From assembly GCA_012744475.1 (NCBI GenBank), contig JAAYBV010000074.1, forward strand, positions 60,047 through 124,046: a DNA stretch of 64,000 nucleotides. Reading direction: 5' to 3'. Both the position numbers and the translations under genes were made by a program. The notes beneath the pieces were generated by a model, which saw only the letters and a list, made by a program, of their open reading frames with translations, was not told where the DNA came from and searched no databases. Shown piece by piece: positions 12,601 through 18,160 of the stretch (its first letter is position 1; every line of letters begins with the position of its first letter). This stretch comes from Phycisphaerae bacterium. GTDB taxonomy: Bacteria; Planctomycetota; Phycisphaerae; Sedimentisphaerales; Anaerobacaceae.

Positions 12601-12695
12601 CTCGCGATGGAACGCCGGAACATGGCTTCCCGACTGCCGACGTTCTTGATCACGGAGACGATGGAAAAGGTCGGTGCTCTTTCGTCAACTCCCAT
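651..12695 (-). CDS. Giant multidomain glycosyltransferase / methyltransferase / radical SAM protein (4014 aa)
   Basis: A single uninterrupted frame of 4014 codons. Approximate order seen in the translation: GT2 domain (8-250); transglutaminase-like fold (360-450) in which the position expected for the catalytic Cys reads GVWWDG; class I SAM methyltransferase (600-760, motif VIVELGTLEGLS); TPR-like helices (880-910); GT-A-like domain (950-1160, NADIILF); helical repeat (1228-1332); GT-A-like domain with LLMDDD and KVDDD (1373-1700); GT2 module A (1898-2273); degenerate GT2 (2311-2560); helical repeat (2585-2708); radical SAM core (2833-3000, CNGGCVMC) with a SPASM-like Cys-rich end (3070-3142); GT2 module B (3185-3557); GT2 module C (3602-3973). 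No signal peptide or membrane span was seen, so it is probably cytoplasmic. Its place next to fliD, at the end of a sugar-nucleotide operon, suggests it builds or attaches a complex flagellar glycan; this is inference. Bacterial glycosyltransferases are usually 300-1200 residues. Fusion by sequencing error is unlikely, because a stop-free 12 kb frame would need many coincident errors. Confidence 0.85.
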   Translation of the reverse strand: MGVDERAPTFSIVSVIKNVGSREAMFRRSIASVLHQTFTDFEYVIQDGGSTDGTARIVAEFGDSRIQFVSAPDASAEEGFFRAMKRCRGRYIGLCLSDEELFPDALERASRVFVAHPHIAAFYGNVCYVDENGNKSGPRVPPHPFSIEAYVCQTLVPPFCSSFFCRESLERAGLHEHPWRYEIGEFEFWIRLANAGAILYQPFSVSYYGRHPQSHTRCGEIYDGLLAGRERVMPALFRENEILRHSKVTVEQAIAGNYAWAADSVFKVEGPSERWAYFVRQAERYDPSSPRLPKLRSKARKAVSPVGQGVAPSPTSGCAGEGPTTPEELKDLIRRECPGLDEALRRGDVHGAVDILRDWTSHTLVVTDETKKIHPKDVVSAYRVFSGRHGGVWWDGTAVFHAMVLNLFGIPATHFGYADSSGSVLSHAVTLFADVKSESPRFYISDAYFNLDYRDAVSDRPLDLPELLRRIGRHEYGSIRRRERPAVRPCVVDVGVDVTGYWYYRDGRPAAPQREPDRWIYPDARLTLASLVHGEPTWQRRIEERRGSMQPDNFLFQLMLRNHRFSPFVQKELTRALMEQLDSCASVPLPGSAQDTAHFGRWIETLASRQNRLYHRDQSAETLAALASQARAFDPTVIVELGTLEGLSLRTWITSAPHAKIYAVDRSFAELHETMRLLPVDLSRVTLLEQDILDTDFTALWTPQDRVIFFVDAHDLPGVPIMEHVLTKALPALPDGSLVIVDDVWFSEERLTFDQAQMFLNSRVVGQIDELQCFEGHYAPYHRGGSFVGFAEVIPLLDFVNRHGIELHHDEDAKHVHFTWRKGCLARCCQPGARPDERGTVFYHPLACIPASASPGDVMQRILRHYQQNRISEAAESLVDLMKKHPGDWGFAYGLAVCFARCGQLTQARDILGRIVRSPDHPRCRRLFEDLVSRVGPGGEAQAPRPQPQNDRGLTIFTMPKAFVGHIAVIQKNAIRSWARLDPTPEILLFGDEPGIREMAEEVGARHIPQVDRNEFGTPLVNKLFEEAQKRASHRIVAYVNADIILFASFVKGVQEVQSRLAKSLLIGQRWDLTVLDEIDFDRPDWQSMLEAQMQERAMLHGECGLDYFVFPKGMYPEIPPFAIGRIAWDNWLVMAPHRAGVPVVDGTEFITAVHQDHDYGHVTGGRRGAWNGAEASRNRALAGKVDDSAYASGAEWILTRDGRLAESPPREPVFGSTAYREYRQAWLAKEARRLMALDRMELAVAKWEEALPILERLLTRARRKPGSRNAKSVRLAEDFATTCVSMAQCYMQQGRYDRVLAIYTRLLETSLFEIPQEQRDNIQRVCDRLRDRLPQGENPLGHSPVDRQKRSAPAQTVQPSKRGGATRPGLGEKRLALIVSIPDRADDLRRLLVDIEDQVDDIRILLNEYETVPEDLYRFAKVSRIEASPKGELYASGAWDLLMPDDHGYVLLMDDDIKYPPDYADTMIAKIEEHQRRAVVVVHGIDFRPPFADFVVDRNMYHFETACRQDRVVHAGGVGTLVFHTSTIRPQSRDFPNPNFRDLWFAVLAAKREVPIVCIARDAAWLLAKTMRGRQLWRMAYEQGQRDLKNEVFRTHLLPRLRIDVQQVSTTDPRFSIFSFTNGRSTFDYSVRSLTDSWDRHEKTVVLRDMDFFAATAQCLEDCETPYFFKVDDDFLLHPKAIAYMRKKVLEYPYPEELGIYYCHLWEDWTSRVRQSIKVYRAEALRRIGGFQVNDQGKVDEATKAALERAGFKVVADPSVVALHACGTWEEQLEYERLWSAMADAPYQKPTHDAMKAYCGTKSLETQYAMRLGTLESINRQLNTPFHRFLVETAADSPSGAPPESEVSDSSLHVAEDTAASGSLLHPPSRPRRQRVRDRLLRAEPTAGRGSQTDAGRRPRVTVVLACRDGERHLPECLDSVLKQTLSEWELFLLDDGSTDGTRRIMEEYAARDARIRPFYFDQSAGPYIRRNFAIERAGAPFVVIQDADDLMCPEKLERLWLAITQDDRLGVVGSFYRMFLDEYQGAEHSDTVVLKTTHEQILEEYRNAAVCDFCWHGSAIIRKRLFEDIGPYDENPFASDSFWLAKVAEYACRSEAVRVMNLPEVLTLRRMHVSSQTGSLPAFDPRSRRAHFKEHRRQKLSELIRTLHADPRADIKAALRRTVCGDFIKQNARLFPEWENAPLTGPIIQGFLGRIYSHFTKGQFVQCLWTSRIVEQLVEGIARNVRSYELIKGLAYFALGYPCESRECLDRECDIHGTPVAVQFRADWLDRGNGLQPRAQRLSLIERALFHPDGGQTEPVTCLLDSGAKGPTGVSVIVSLAGDAASWADVIASFDAQTEKDFEVIALVPAPLGEDLMRRAGHVGFRLSILGTRGGVSQCRYRNAAADRAQGRCLAFLGEHVTPDRNFVARVQQHFQEKDICGLRGRILCKDRLSTPLRFDLGPDQLAAAWDIDELCVFDRETFFCLGGFPAVPFDHGAIHLSHRAYADLRGARRRILYCPDVLCHYRGPAELRVGLVDRFAMEDRFAVSQALLAVHLQEDQERHVWGFREFLEGLYWRDTGTPEECFRWSLRSSLFFRERDPQLASERARMALRLRPDCIEARCVLGSAQAMLGQPGDACVPLEACLEPLEESIALERLDRARSEFKGYADIVECYVASCTLLAECYMKTGRYDRVGGTYARLLGNSHVQLDPAQRQSMERIRDRLASSHRAEIVSVPSHGGRCGRDVARVNPPPPRRTEPPSPVVPSTDGSGRDRASEDPCVQKLTELERKYRSMPRGASGKHAIAVKLAELFRKAGEESKARALDFEAKTLSNTLAFTQARRDKPAVCSHRPTIVEFNVITRCNGGCVMCSYGMDGEIVDLEQFKRLADEWLPTAMDVHLIGGEVLLHPQFYDLCEYANRFGVSLGMTTNLSTLAGRRAETIRKFFNTVRVSVDGSTRQTYESIRTRLSFDRLCRNLEILADIRRDKPDLRCELTFVAMHQNIAELPDVIEMAGRYAFDSVAVNFVHIYSPSALDDSLLLHRERANANFDLARAKADQLGLVLDIPNNFDLSRPPYVASQQLTEGHRRCVRPWQRVRILLNGDVVSCCHLLDLPMGNALTEPLEGVWNGRRLRDLRQAIKDGRDDMPHRCKHCQILTGGTDSNDVMLHVGPALVPELKQRLEARASTPAVAESTAPAPRASVPAVSVVLACRNGEKHLPECLDSILQQTLSEWELLILDDGSTDGTRGIMEAYAARDARIRPFYFDESSGPYIRRNFAIRQARAPFVSIQDADDIMCPDKLRRLCDAIGGDERLAVVGSFYRKFLDDFTGLESTEAMTLPETHEEILEAYDARSMWDFVWHGSAIVRRTLFEEIGLYDENPFGADSFWLAKVAEYARRTERIRLCNIPESLTLRRVHSESQVGQLPAMDPRSRRTRYSQYCLSRLQEVVNAVARDPSMDVARALRECTCADFLPRFGAQIAEWEREPVDEGIVVRFLQRATECFRMQQYVSCVQALSALEGMDLELPHRLANVDLVRALALYGLGHKERCQIYLRREMAHHDTPAARQFREEAFTPGVQIDVQQWGAEHADAVTLQVGGTACTTLSLEQTRTAVVAGESPKVTVITACRNAADFLPECLDSILSQTLSQWELFLLDDASTDNTRRIIEEYARRDARIHVHFFHDQAGPYVRRNYAIERARADFIVIHDADDLMCSTKLETLYDEISRDDRLAMVGSNYRTFLEAYRGPEHSECSQLPLTDDEIMARFRTWRHSLSHGTAIIRKALFAQIGLYDENPFAADSFWSAKLALYAQAGQPVFVKNVPESLTLIRLHAMNYTRVVSTLDPRNRRTRYRQYCDGRLSRIRERLKSEPGMDIGRALRQCTCGDFLTRFRAQILAWESQPLDDRVVPEYLDIAVSLFNRGFFVSCVNILNNVEVLDATVADRVVGYDLLRGLAFFALRMNGQARLHLDREIRRHGTAAARRFVKDAFESTKPVDLASWCQEHAERLNLGATKPGAKAPQRTTLSPVGT
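775..1890 (-). repeat. Internal module C of the giant gene (GT2 plus helical tail)
   Basis: Third copy of an about 372-residue module within the giant protein. It opens VTVITACRNAADFLPECLDS, carries LLDDASTDNTRR and HDADDLMC, and ends in a helical tail containing DPRNRRTRYRQYC, TCGDFL and a final ARRFVKDAF. It aligns by eye along its whole length with the segments at 2025-3140 and 5875-7000. Confidence 0.8.
2025..3140 (-). repeat. Internal module B of the giant gene (GT2 plus helical tail)
   Basis: Second copy of the module. It opens VSVVLACRNGEKHLPECLDS, has LILDDGSTDGTRG and QDADDIMCPDKL, and then the helical tail with DPRSRRTRYSQYC, TCADFL and AARQFREEAF. The three copies probably arose by duplication within the gene. 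Confidence 0.8.
3270..4195 (-). other. Radical SAM core with SPASM-like C-terminal region inside the giant gene
   Basis: Encodes the CX3CX2C iron-sulfur motif (CNGGCVMC), the GGEVLLHP strand and, downstream, CVRPWQRVRILLNGDVVSCC followed by HRCKHC. This is the layout of radical SAM enzymes with an auxiliary cluster domain of the SPASM type. The substrate cannot be read from the sequence. Such enzymes modify peptides or sugars by radical chemistry. Confidence 0.8.
5875..7000 (-). repeat. Internal module A of the giant gene (GT2 plus helical tail)
   Basis: First copy of the module. It opens VTVVLACRDGERHLPECLDS, has LLDDGSTDGTRR and QDADDLMCPEKL, and then a helical tail with DPRSRRAHFKEHR, TVCGDFI and VAVQFRADWL. 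Confidence 0.8.
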
Positions 12696-12746
12696 GGTTC
12701 ATGGCCTCACAACACTCCGATTCGGACCGGACCTCCTCCACAACAG

Positions 12747-13736
12747 TCAGTTTGCGTAGAACACGACATGCGCGGCGAGGCTCTCAAACCGGAAGGGCAC
12801 GAGCAGAAGCCGGCTGAGCGTCTCCTTCACCTGCCGCTGTTTTTCCGGGGGAACGTAAAACAGGAAGAACCCGCCACCGCCGGCGCCGCACAGCTTGCCG
12901 CCCACGGCCCCGGCTCGAAGGGCCACGTCGTAGATCGCGTCGATTTCACTCGTGGAGATCAGACGGGTCAATCCCCGCTTGAGCATCCAGGACTCGTGCA
13001 GGAGCCGGCCGAACTCGTGGTAGTGATGCACCGGCCCGCACAAGATGTTCATGGCCTCGCCCACCATCTCCCGCATCCGCCGGAGTTCCGCCAATCGCTC
13101 GGACGTGCTCCGGATCTGCTCCCCGGCGATTTCCGACGCATAGCGGGAGAACCCCGTGAAGTAGAACAGGAGGTTCTCCTGAAGAAACTCCAGCTTTTCC
13201 TGCGGCAGAATCACCGGCTGAACGAAGATCCCATCGCTCCGGCCGCCGAACTCGATGTGATTGAATCCTCCGAACGCGGCGGCCGCCTGATCCTGGGACC
13301 CGACGTTCTCTCCGATAATGTCCTGCTCGACGTGGATCGCGTCGTGGGCCAGCCGGCGCTTCGTCACCATCTCGCCCTTGAGCGCGTACAGCGCCTGGAG
13401 CAGGCCGACGGTGAAGGAGGAACTGGACCCGATGCCGGACATCGCGGGAATGTCGCTGGTGTGGACGATCTCCACCCCCTGCTCGATCCCGCAGTAGCGC
13501 AGGCATTCCCGGATCGACGGATGCTCGATCTCCGCGATGGAATTGGTCAGCTCGCTCCTGGAGTAACGCAGGCGGTACCTGTAATCGAAGAACGGAGGCA
13601 GGTGCCGGCACGTGATGTAGCAGTACTTGTTGATTGTCGTGCTGAGGACCTCCCCGCCATGCTCCCGGAAGTACACGGGGTAATCCGTGCCGCCGCCGAA
13701 GAACGAGATCCGAAATGGCGTCCGCGTGATGACCAT
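12747..13736 (-). CDS. hddA: D-glycero-D-manno-heptose 7-phosphate kinase-like GHMP kinase
   Basis: Predicted to phosphorylate a sugar phosphate (heptose 7-phosphate in characterised relatives) on the way to a GDP-activated sugar. The 329 residues carry all three GHMP kinase motifs: FFGGGTDYP near the start, SGIGSSSSFTVG around residue 100 and KLCGAGGGGFFLF near the end. The ATG at 13736 gives the usual family start MVITRTPFRISFFGG. An in-frame ATG at 13889, overlapping the upstream stop as ATGA, would add 51 residues. That extension begins with a decayed copy of the real start (MIVSHTSIRVS), so 13736 is preferred but not certain. The kinase fits with the HddC-like guanylyltransferase at 22192-22941. 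Other sugar kinases of this family cannot be excluded. Confidence 0.75.
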   Translation of the reverse strand: MVITRTPFRISFFGGGTDYPVYFREHGGEVLSTTINKYCYITCRHLPPFFDYRYRLRYSRSELTNSIAEIEHPSIRECLRYCGIEQGVEIVHTSDIPAMSGIGSSSSFTVGLLQALYALKGEMVTKRRLAHDAIHVEQDIIGENVGSQDQAAAAFGGFNHIEFGGRSDGIFVQPVILPQEKLEFLQENLLFYFTGFSRYASEIAGEQIRSTSERLAELRRMREMVGEAMNILCGPVHHYHEFGRLLHESWMLKRGLTRLISTSEIDAIYDVALRAGAVGGKLCGAGGGGFFLFYVPPEKQRQVKETLSRLLLVPFRFESLAAHVVFYAN

Positions 13737-13904
13737 GCCATGCTCCTGGACGAGTCGCTGGCCCCGGCCCCCTCCAACGAGGCCGGCATCCATGGCCCGC
13801 AGCTCGGCCATCGCTTCGCTCCGGGCCGGCCCTGGCAGTGTCCTGCGCTCGCGCGGCGAGACGCGTATGGAAGTATGGCTGACGATCATAGCGTGCTCCT
13901 GTAC
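13689..13904 (-). repeat. Imperfect duplicated gene start upstream of the kinase
   Basis: Two in-frame segments 153 bases apart translate as RLVQEHAMIVSHTSIRVS and RLVQEHGMVITRTPFRIS. The upstream copy also encodes the last codons of the epimerase in another frame (IDWYRSTL). This looks like a short tandem duplication at the epimerase-kinase junction in which one copy has drifted. Confidence 0.6.
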
Positions 13905-14836
13905 CAGTCGATGGTCTTGCGCAGACCCGCTTCCATGGATGTGGCCGCCTCGAAACCGAGGACCTGCCGGGCCTTCGACGGGTCGATCAACCGCTTGGGG
14001 ATCATGGTCGGCTTGCTCGCGTCGTACTCGATCCGCGCGCCGGCGTAGCCGTCGAGCCGGAGGATCAGATCCAGGATATCGTGCAGGCAGTGGCCCCGGC
14101 CGCCGGCCAGGTTGACGGGCTCGAAGCCGTCGATCTTCTCCATCGCCAGCAACATACCCTCCACGAGATCGTCGACGTAAATGAAGTCCTTGATGTCTCT
14201 GCCGTCGCCCCAGACGCGGATGGGATCGTGGCGCTCCACGACCCGGCGGATCAGCGCCGGCAGCACGTGCGAGGTCTCCCAGTCGAACTTGTCGCCCGGG
14301 CCGTAGGCGTTGGCGGGTCGCACCACGACGGTCTGCATGGGCTTCTTGATCTTCGTGGCGTACATCTCGCACATGATCTCGGTGAACCGCTTCATCCAGG
14401 CCACGATGAAGTACTTTTCGAAGAACTCGTTCGTGACGTCGGTCTCCTTCACCGGATCGTCCGAGACGGGGTACACCGTGTTGCTGCTGATGAACAGTGT
14501 CTTGCGGACGCTCGCCGCGTACGCCGCCTCCAGCATCCGGGCGTTCATGATCAGGTTTGGCGTCAGGTGCACCAGGGGCGTCTTTTCCATGACGGCGGCC
14601 CCCGACGTGTTCGCCGCACAGAGGAACACGTACTCCGCGTCCCGGCACGCCCGCGCACAATCCTCCGCGTGCGTCAGATCCGCGCGGATGTACTCGACGC
14701 AATCGTCCCGCACCACGGCATCCTTCTTGTACAGGGTGCCGCGGACCTGCGCTCCCTCGCGGACGAGCCGCTGCACCAGCCGCGCGCCGATGAAGCCGGC
14801 GGCCCCCGTCACCAACACTTTCCTGCCTTGAAACAT
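13886..14836 (-). CDS. NAD-dependent nucleotide-sugar epimerase/dehydratase (SDR)
   Basis: Extended short-chain dehydrogenase of 316 residues starting MFQGRKVLVTGAAGFIGA, with the TGxxGFIG dinucleotide-binding loop. It probably acts as a C4-reductase or epimerase on a nucleotide-activated sugar. The segment VRPANAYGPGD and the domain WGDGRDIKDFIYVDD are typical of the GDP-fucose-synthase/UDP-glucose-epimerase branch. The usual catalytic YxxxK appears as VAWMK, so the tyrosine is not at its expected place. The ATG at 14836 is preferred over a TTG at 14857 because GAAAGGG lies just upstream of it. The stop at 13886 overlaps the possible extended kinase start. The downstream neighbour is the kinase and the upstream neighbour an RmlC-like epimerase. 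Confidence 0.75.
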   Translation of the reverse strand: MFQGRKVLVTGAAGFIGARLVQRLVREGAQVRGTLYKKDAVVRDDCVEYIRADLTHAEDCARACRDAEYVFLCAANTSGAAVMEKTPLVHLTPNLIMNARMLEAAYAASVRKTLFISSNTVYPVSDDPVKETDVTNEFFEKYFIVAWMKRFTEIMCEMYATKIKKPMQTVVVRPANAYGPGDKFDWETSHVLPALIRRVVERHDPIRVWGDGRDIKDFIYVDDLVEGMLLAMEKIDGFEPVNLAGGRGHCLHDILDLILRLDGYAGARIEYDASKPTMIPKRLIDPSKARQVLGFEAATSMEAGLRKTIDWYRSTL

Positions 14837-14863
14837 AACGCCCTTTCGCGATCGCAACTACCG

Positions 14864-15388
14864 CTACCCCTGGGCCACAAACCGGCCGATCTCGTCCCTC
14901 TGTGAGACGATCGGCTGCTTCACCGGCCACCAGATCTTGAAGCGCGGATCGTTCCAGAGGATCGTGAACTGGCCCCGCGGGTTGTAGTACGTGGACTGCT
15001 TGTAATGGAAGATGGCCCGCTCGCTTAGGACCAGGTGCCCGTTGCCGTGTTTCGGCGGAATCAGGACCTGGAGCCGGTTCGACTCCGACAGCGTGAACGC
15101 CTCCCACCGGCCGTAATCCTTCGAACCCTCGTCGCCGTTGAGGACGACCAGGTAGAACTTGCCGTACAGACACGACACCAGCTTCCACGTCTCGGCGTCG
15201 CCGTGCAGGCCGCGCAGGACGTGTTGGCTGGACACCGAGATGTCGTCCTGGACGAAATGCACGTCCATGCCTTGGCTCCGATAGAGTTGCTCGTTGTAGG
15301 TTTCCACGTAGGTGCCGCGGAAATCCTCGAACACCGTCGGCGGCTCGACGAGCAGAACCCCGGGCAGCGTTGTCGTGCGAACCTGCAT
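14864..15388 (-). CDS. RmlC-like nucleotide-sugar 3,5-epimerase
   Basis: A 174-residue cupin of the dTDP-4-dehydrorhamnose 3,5-epimerase family, which inverts C3 and/or C5 of a 4-keto nucleotide sugar. Visible signatures are FEDFRGTYVETYNE near the start, the active-site histidine region LRGLHGD, the IPPKHGNGHLVLSE stretch and HYKQSTYYNP. The length matches the family. Because no RmlA/B/D partners for dTDP-rhamnose are present but GDP-heptose-type genes are, the substrate may be a GDP-4-keto sugar. Its stop and the neighbouring genes are tightly packed, one base after the next gene's end, which indicates an operon. Confidence 0.85.
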   Translation of the reverse strand: MQVRTTTLPGVLLVEPPTVFEDFRGTYVETYNEQLYRSQGMDVHFVQDDISVSSQHVLRGLHGDAETWKLVSCLYGKFYLVVLNGDEGSKDYGRWEAFTLSESNRLQVLIPPKHGNGHLVLSERAIFHYKQSTYYNPRGQFTILWNDPRFKIWWPVKQPIVSQRDEIGRFVAQG

Positions 15389-16387
15389 CTACACTCCCGC
15401 TTCCGCAAAGTAGTTTTTGCGACTGAGGTACTCGCTTTCGTGCGTCAGGAACCATTCCCACGTGTTCCGCAGCCCTTCGAGCAGCGAGGTTTGCGGATCG
15501 TACCCGAGCATCTCCCGTGCCAGCGAGATATCCATCACCCGGCGGGGAAAGCCCGACGACTTCGTCGCATCGAACCGGTAATTGAAGGCAGTGACGCTGT
15601 TCAGCGTCTCCACCAACTCTCGAATCGTGTACCCGCGCCCGCTGCCGAGGTTGACGTAGCGTCCCTTCGTCCCATGATGGAGTGCGAGGATGACTCCTTC
15701 GGCGACATCCCGGCTGTAGGCGAAATCGCGGACCGCCGAGCCATCGCCCCAGACCAGCAGCGGGTCCTCGCCTCGCCGGATCCGCGACATCAGCGACGGG
15801 ATCACCATCGCGTTGTCCGGATCGAAGTTGTCGCCCGGACCGTAGACGTTGCACGGCCGGACAACGGCGAAATTCTCCAGGCCGTACTGGATGCGGTACG
15901 CCTGGATCTGCATCTCGGCCATGCGCTTGGCCCAGCCGGGGAACATGTCCATCGGCGGGCCGTCGTCGCCGTCCGCTTCCCGGAACACCTCAGCGCTCGG
16001 ATAGGCCCCGATGGAACTCGTGTACACGACCTTGCGCACACGGTTCACCCGGCACGCTTCGAGCATGTTGGTGTTCATCATCAACAGCGGCACGAAGAAG
16101 CTGGCTGGCCGGCTCTTGGTCACGTCGATGGAGCCTTTGATCCCCGCCACGTGGAAGACGTAGTCCATGCCCTGGGCGACGTCCTTGCAGAAGCGAAAGT
16201 CCGCCAGATCCCCCTGCACGTGCTCGGCCCGCTCATCCACCACGATCCGGTCGAGGGAGACGACGCGGACGTTCGCGCCCGCATCGCACAGGATCTCCAC
16301 GATCTGCCGTCCGATCAGGCCGGTGCCGCCGGTGACCAGGGCCGTCCGGCCCCGCAGGGTCTTCATCACATCATGCGAAAGCGACAT
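15389..16387 (-). CDS. NAD-dependent nucleotide-sugar epimerase/dehydratase (SDR)
   Basis: Extended SDR of 332 residues with the Rossmann loop TALVTGGTGLIGRQ near residue 15 and VRPCNVYGPGDNFDPDN in the substrate half. Predicted to reduce, oxidise or epimerise a nucleotide sugar. As in its neighbour at 13886-14836, the catalytic YxxxK is altered: the lysine sits in GWAKRMAE with no tyrosine four residues before it. The shared change suggests the two are paralogs of one subfamily. The ATG at 16387 has GGGGAG seven bases upstream. It lies between a TylF-like methyltransferase and the RmlC-like gene. Confidence 0.8.
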   Translation of the reverse strand: MSLSHDVMKTLRGRTALVTGGTGLIGRQIVEILCDAGANVRVVSLDRIVVDERAEHVQGDLADFRFCKDVAQGMDYVFHVAGIKGSIDVTKSRPASFFVPLLMMNTNMLEACRVNRVRKVVYTSSIGAYPSAEVFREADGDDGPPMDMFPGWAKRMAEMQIQAYRIQYGLENFAVVRPCNVYGPGDNFDPDNAMVIPSLMSRIRRGEDPLLVWGDGSAVRDFAYSRDVAEGVILALHHGTKGRYVNLGSGRGYTIRELVETLNSVTAFNYRFDATKSSGFPRRVMDISLAREMLGYDPQTSLLEGLRNTWEWFLTHESEYLSRKNYFAEAGV

Positions 16388-16409
16388 CTGTCACTCCCCG
16401 GAACTCGGT

Positions 16410-17201
16410 CTATTCCACAATGAAATACGAAACCCGCGAAGCCCAACGGTATCGTTTGAGCGCGACGTTGTTGAGCCCGAACACTTCCATGAGCGCGGCG
16501 GTCTCGCCGGGCGAATCGGGGTCGTTGAGCTCATCGAAACCCAGGACGCTTCCCTTGACGAGCCTGGGCCGGATGGCCTCCAGGCAGGCCTTGGTCGGCT
16601 CGTACAGGTCGAAATCGAAATAGGCCATCGCCACGATCGTTTCCGGGCAGCGTTTGAAGTAATCATGGATCCCCTGGCAGGCGTCCCCCACGACGAAATC
16701 GTGCTTGCGGATGTGGCCGAGCGGGTTGTCCCGTTCCTGGCACTCCAGGACCGCACGGAGGTGTTCGAGGTAGTCGTCGGTGACCGAGACATTGCCGTTG
16801 TGGATCATCTCGGAGCCGCCGTCCACCGCGCTGACCTTGGGGAAGCCTTTGAACGTGTCGAACCCGATGATCTTCTTGTGGCGGTTGAACGGCTCGTACA
16901 TCCCGCGAAACGCCGTGAACAGCGCCATGTTCTGGCCCCAGCGGGTGCCGAAGTCCATCACGACGCCCTGGACGTCGATCGCCTGGCGGTATAAAAAATC
17001 CATGAAGAGGATGCGCGACAAGTTCTTCGCATTCAGGTACAGGCCCAGATTTGTAAGGATCTGGTCGTCCGGAATCGGCGACTCCCGAAAGAGTCGGACC
17101 AGCTTGTTTCGGGCCTGGTTCTCTTCCTCACTCCCGTAGTTCATGCCTCCCAGGGTGACCTGGCGTCGTGTTTTCGGCGTAGGGGTTACCTCACCAGCCA
17201 T
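16410..17201 (-). CDS. TylF/macrocin-O-methyltransferase-like SAM methyltransferase
   Basis: A 263-residue class I methyltransferase. The loop VVMDFGTRWGQNMALF lies near residue 80, and the segment YFDFDLYEPTKACLEAIRPRLVKG followed by GFDELND matches the metal-binding region of TylF/MycF sugar O-methyltransferases. It probably adds an O-methyl group to a sugar of the glycan. The ATG at 17201 is chosen because AGGAGAAGGAACA precedes it directly. The gene overlaps the end of the transketolase C-terminal gene by 16 bases, consistent with translational coupling. Confidence 0.75.
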   Translation of the reverse strand: MAGEVTPTPKTRRQVTLGGMNYGSEEENQARNKLVRLFRESPIPDDQILTNLGLYLNAKNLSRILFMDFLYRQAIDVQGVVMDFGTRWGQNMALFTAFRGMYEPFNRHKKIIGFDTFKGFPKVSAVDGGSEMIHNGNVSVTDDYLEHLRAVLECQERDNPLGHIRKHDFVVGDACQGIHDYFKRCPETIVAMAYFDFDLYEPTKACLEAIRPRLVKGSVLGFDELNDPDSPGETAALMEVFGLNNVALKRYRWASRVSYFIVE

Positions 17202-18160
17202 TGTTCCTTCTCCTGTGCGCGGGTTTGTTTCTGCCGCCATGTGGTGATGGCCGCCGCGATGTTTTGGGAATCGATCCCGTAGTGACTGCGAATCACGTCG
17301 CGGCCGCCGTACTTGTAACAGTGTGTGTATCCGAGAGCGATGTCGATCCCGATCCGCCGGACCGGCATCGAAAGCCCGTGATCGCAGAGAACCTCCAGGA
17401 CGGCGCTGCCCAGGCCGCCCGGGAGGAAATGCTCCTCGACGGTGAGCAGCCCCCGGGCCCCTTCGATCTGCTTGAGGAATGCCGGGACGTTGATCGGGAG
17501 AGTGTGCAGATCGATCAGCCCGACGTCGTCGGCATCCAGGGATTCGATGACCTCCCTGACGACGTGCACCATGGGGCCCGAGGAGACGACATATCGCTCT
17601 CCTTCGAGGATCTTCGCCACGCCCTCCTCAAAGTCGGTGTCCGGCTCATACAGGTCGGGGTGCGGGTCCTTGTCCAGCCGAATGTACGTGGCACCCCGCC
17701 CGTTACAGGCGATATCCGCCATGGCGCGGGCCATGGTGTTGTCGGTCACATTCACGATTCTGATATTCGGAAAGGCCCTCATGACCGCGAGATCCTCGAT
17801 CAGATGGTGCGTGGGGCCGTCGCTGCAATAACTGAATCCCGTTCCCATGCCGACGATGGCGATCGGAATGCCCATGATGGCGTTGGAGACGCGAATCTGC
17901 TCGAGACACCGCAAGGTGATGAATGGTGAAATGGCGTAGGCAAACGCCTTCTTCCCCGTCAGCGCCAGGCCCGAGGCGATCTGAATCGCATTCTGCTCGG
18001 CGATGCCGACGTTCACGAATTGGCCCGGCAGATCGGTCCGGAACTTGTCCAGCGCCGGTGCGCTCATGTCGGCAGCCACAATGACGACATCCCGATCCTC
18101 CCGGGCCAGGTCATAGAGTCTTTCGAAAAACGCGTCGCGCTGCGTCATGTTATTGGACAT
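17186..18160 (-). CDS. Transketolase, C-terminal subunit (pyrimidine-binding half)
   Basis: Second half of a split transketolase, 324 residues. It carries the pyrimidine-binding region with the catalytic glutamate (FVNVGIAEQNAIQIASGLA), the GTGFSYCSDGPTHH stretch seen in transketolases and DXPS-like enzymes, and the C-terminal regulatory domain (LLTVEEHFLPGGLGSAV). Starting at ATG 18160 gives MSNNMTQRDAFFERL with an AAAGGAG site. It overlaps the N-terminal subunit gene by 11 bases. Split pairs like this occur in secondary-metabolite and surface-glycan clusters, where they transfer a two-carbon ketol unit. A role in sugar branching or chain extension is inferred from context. Confidence 0.85.
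   Translation of the reverse strand: MSNNMTQRDAFFERLYDLAREDRDVVIVAADMSAPALDKFRTDLPGQFVNVGIAEQNAIQIASGLALTGKKAFAYAISPFITLRCLEQIRVSNAIMGIPIAIVGMGTGFSYCSDGPTHHLIEDLAVMRAFPNIRIVNVTDNTMARAMADIACNGRGATYIRLDKDPHPDLYEPDTDFEEGVAKILEGERYVVSSGPMVHVVREVIESLDADDVGLIDLHTLPINVPAFLKQIEGARGLLTVEEHFLPGGLGSAVLEVLCDHGLSMPVRRIGIDIALGYTHCYKYGGRDVIRSHYGIDSQNIAAAITTWRQKQTRAQEKEQWLVR

Noticed and set aside
11454..14048. Open frame of 864 codons on the plus strand
   Set aside because: Antisense to the giant gene, the kinase and part of the epimerase gene; no domain seen.
12747..15854. One long minus-strand frame of 1035 codons ending with the kinase
   Set aside because: Only the last 329 codons match a protein family; the rest crosses two well-supported genes in other frames.
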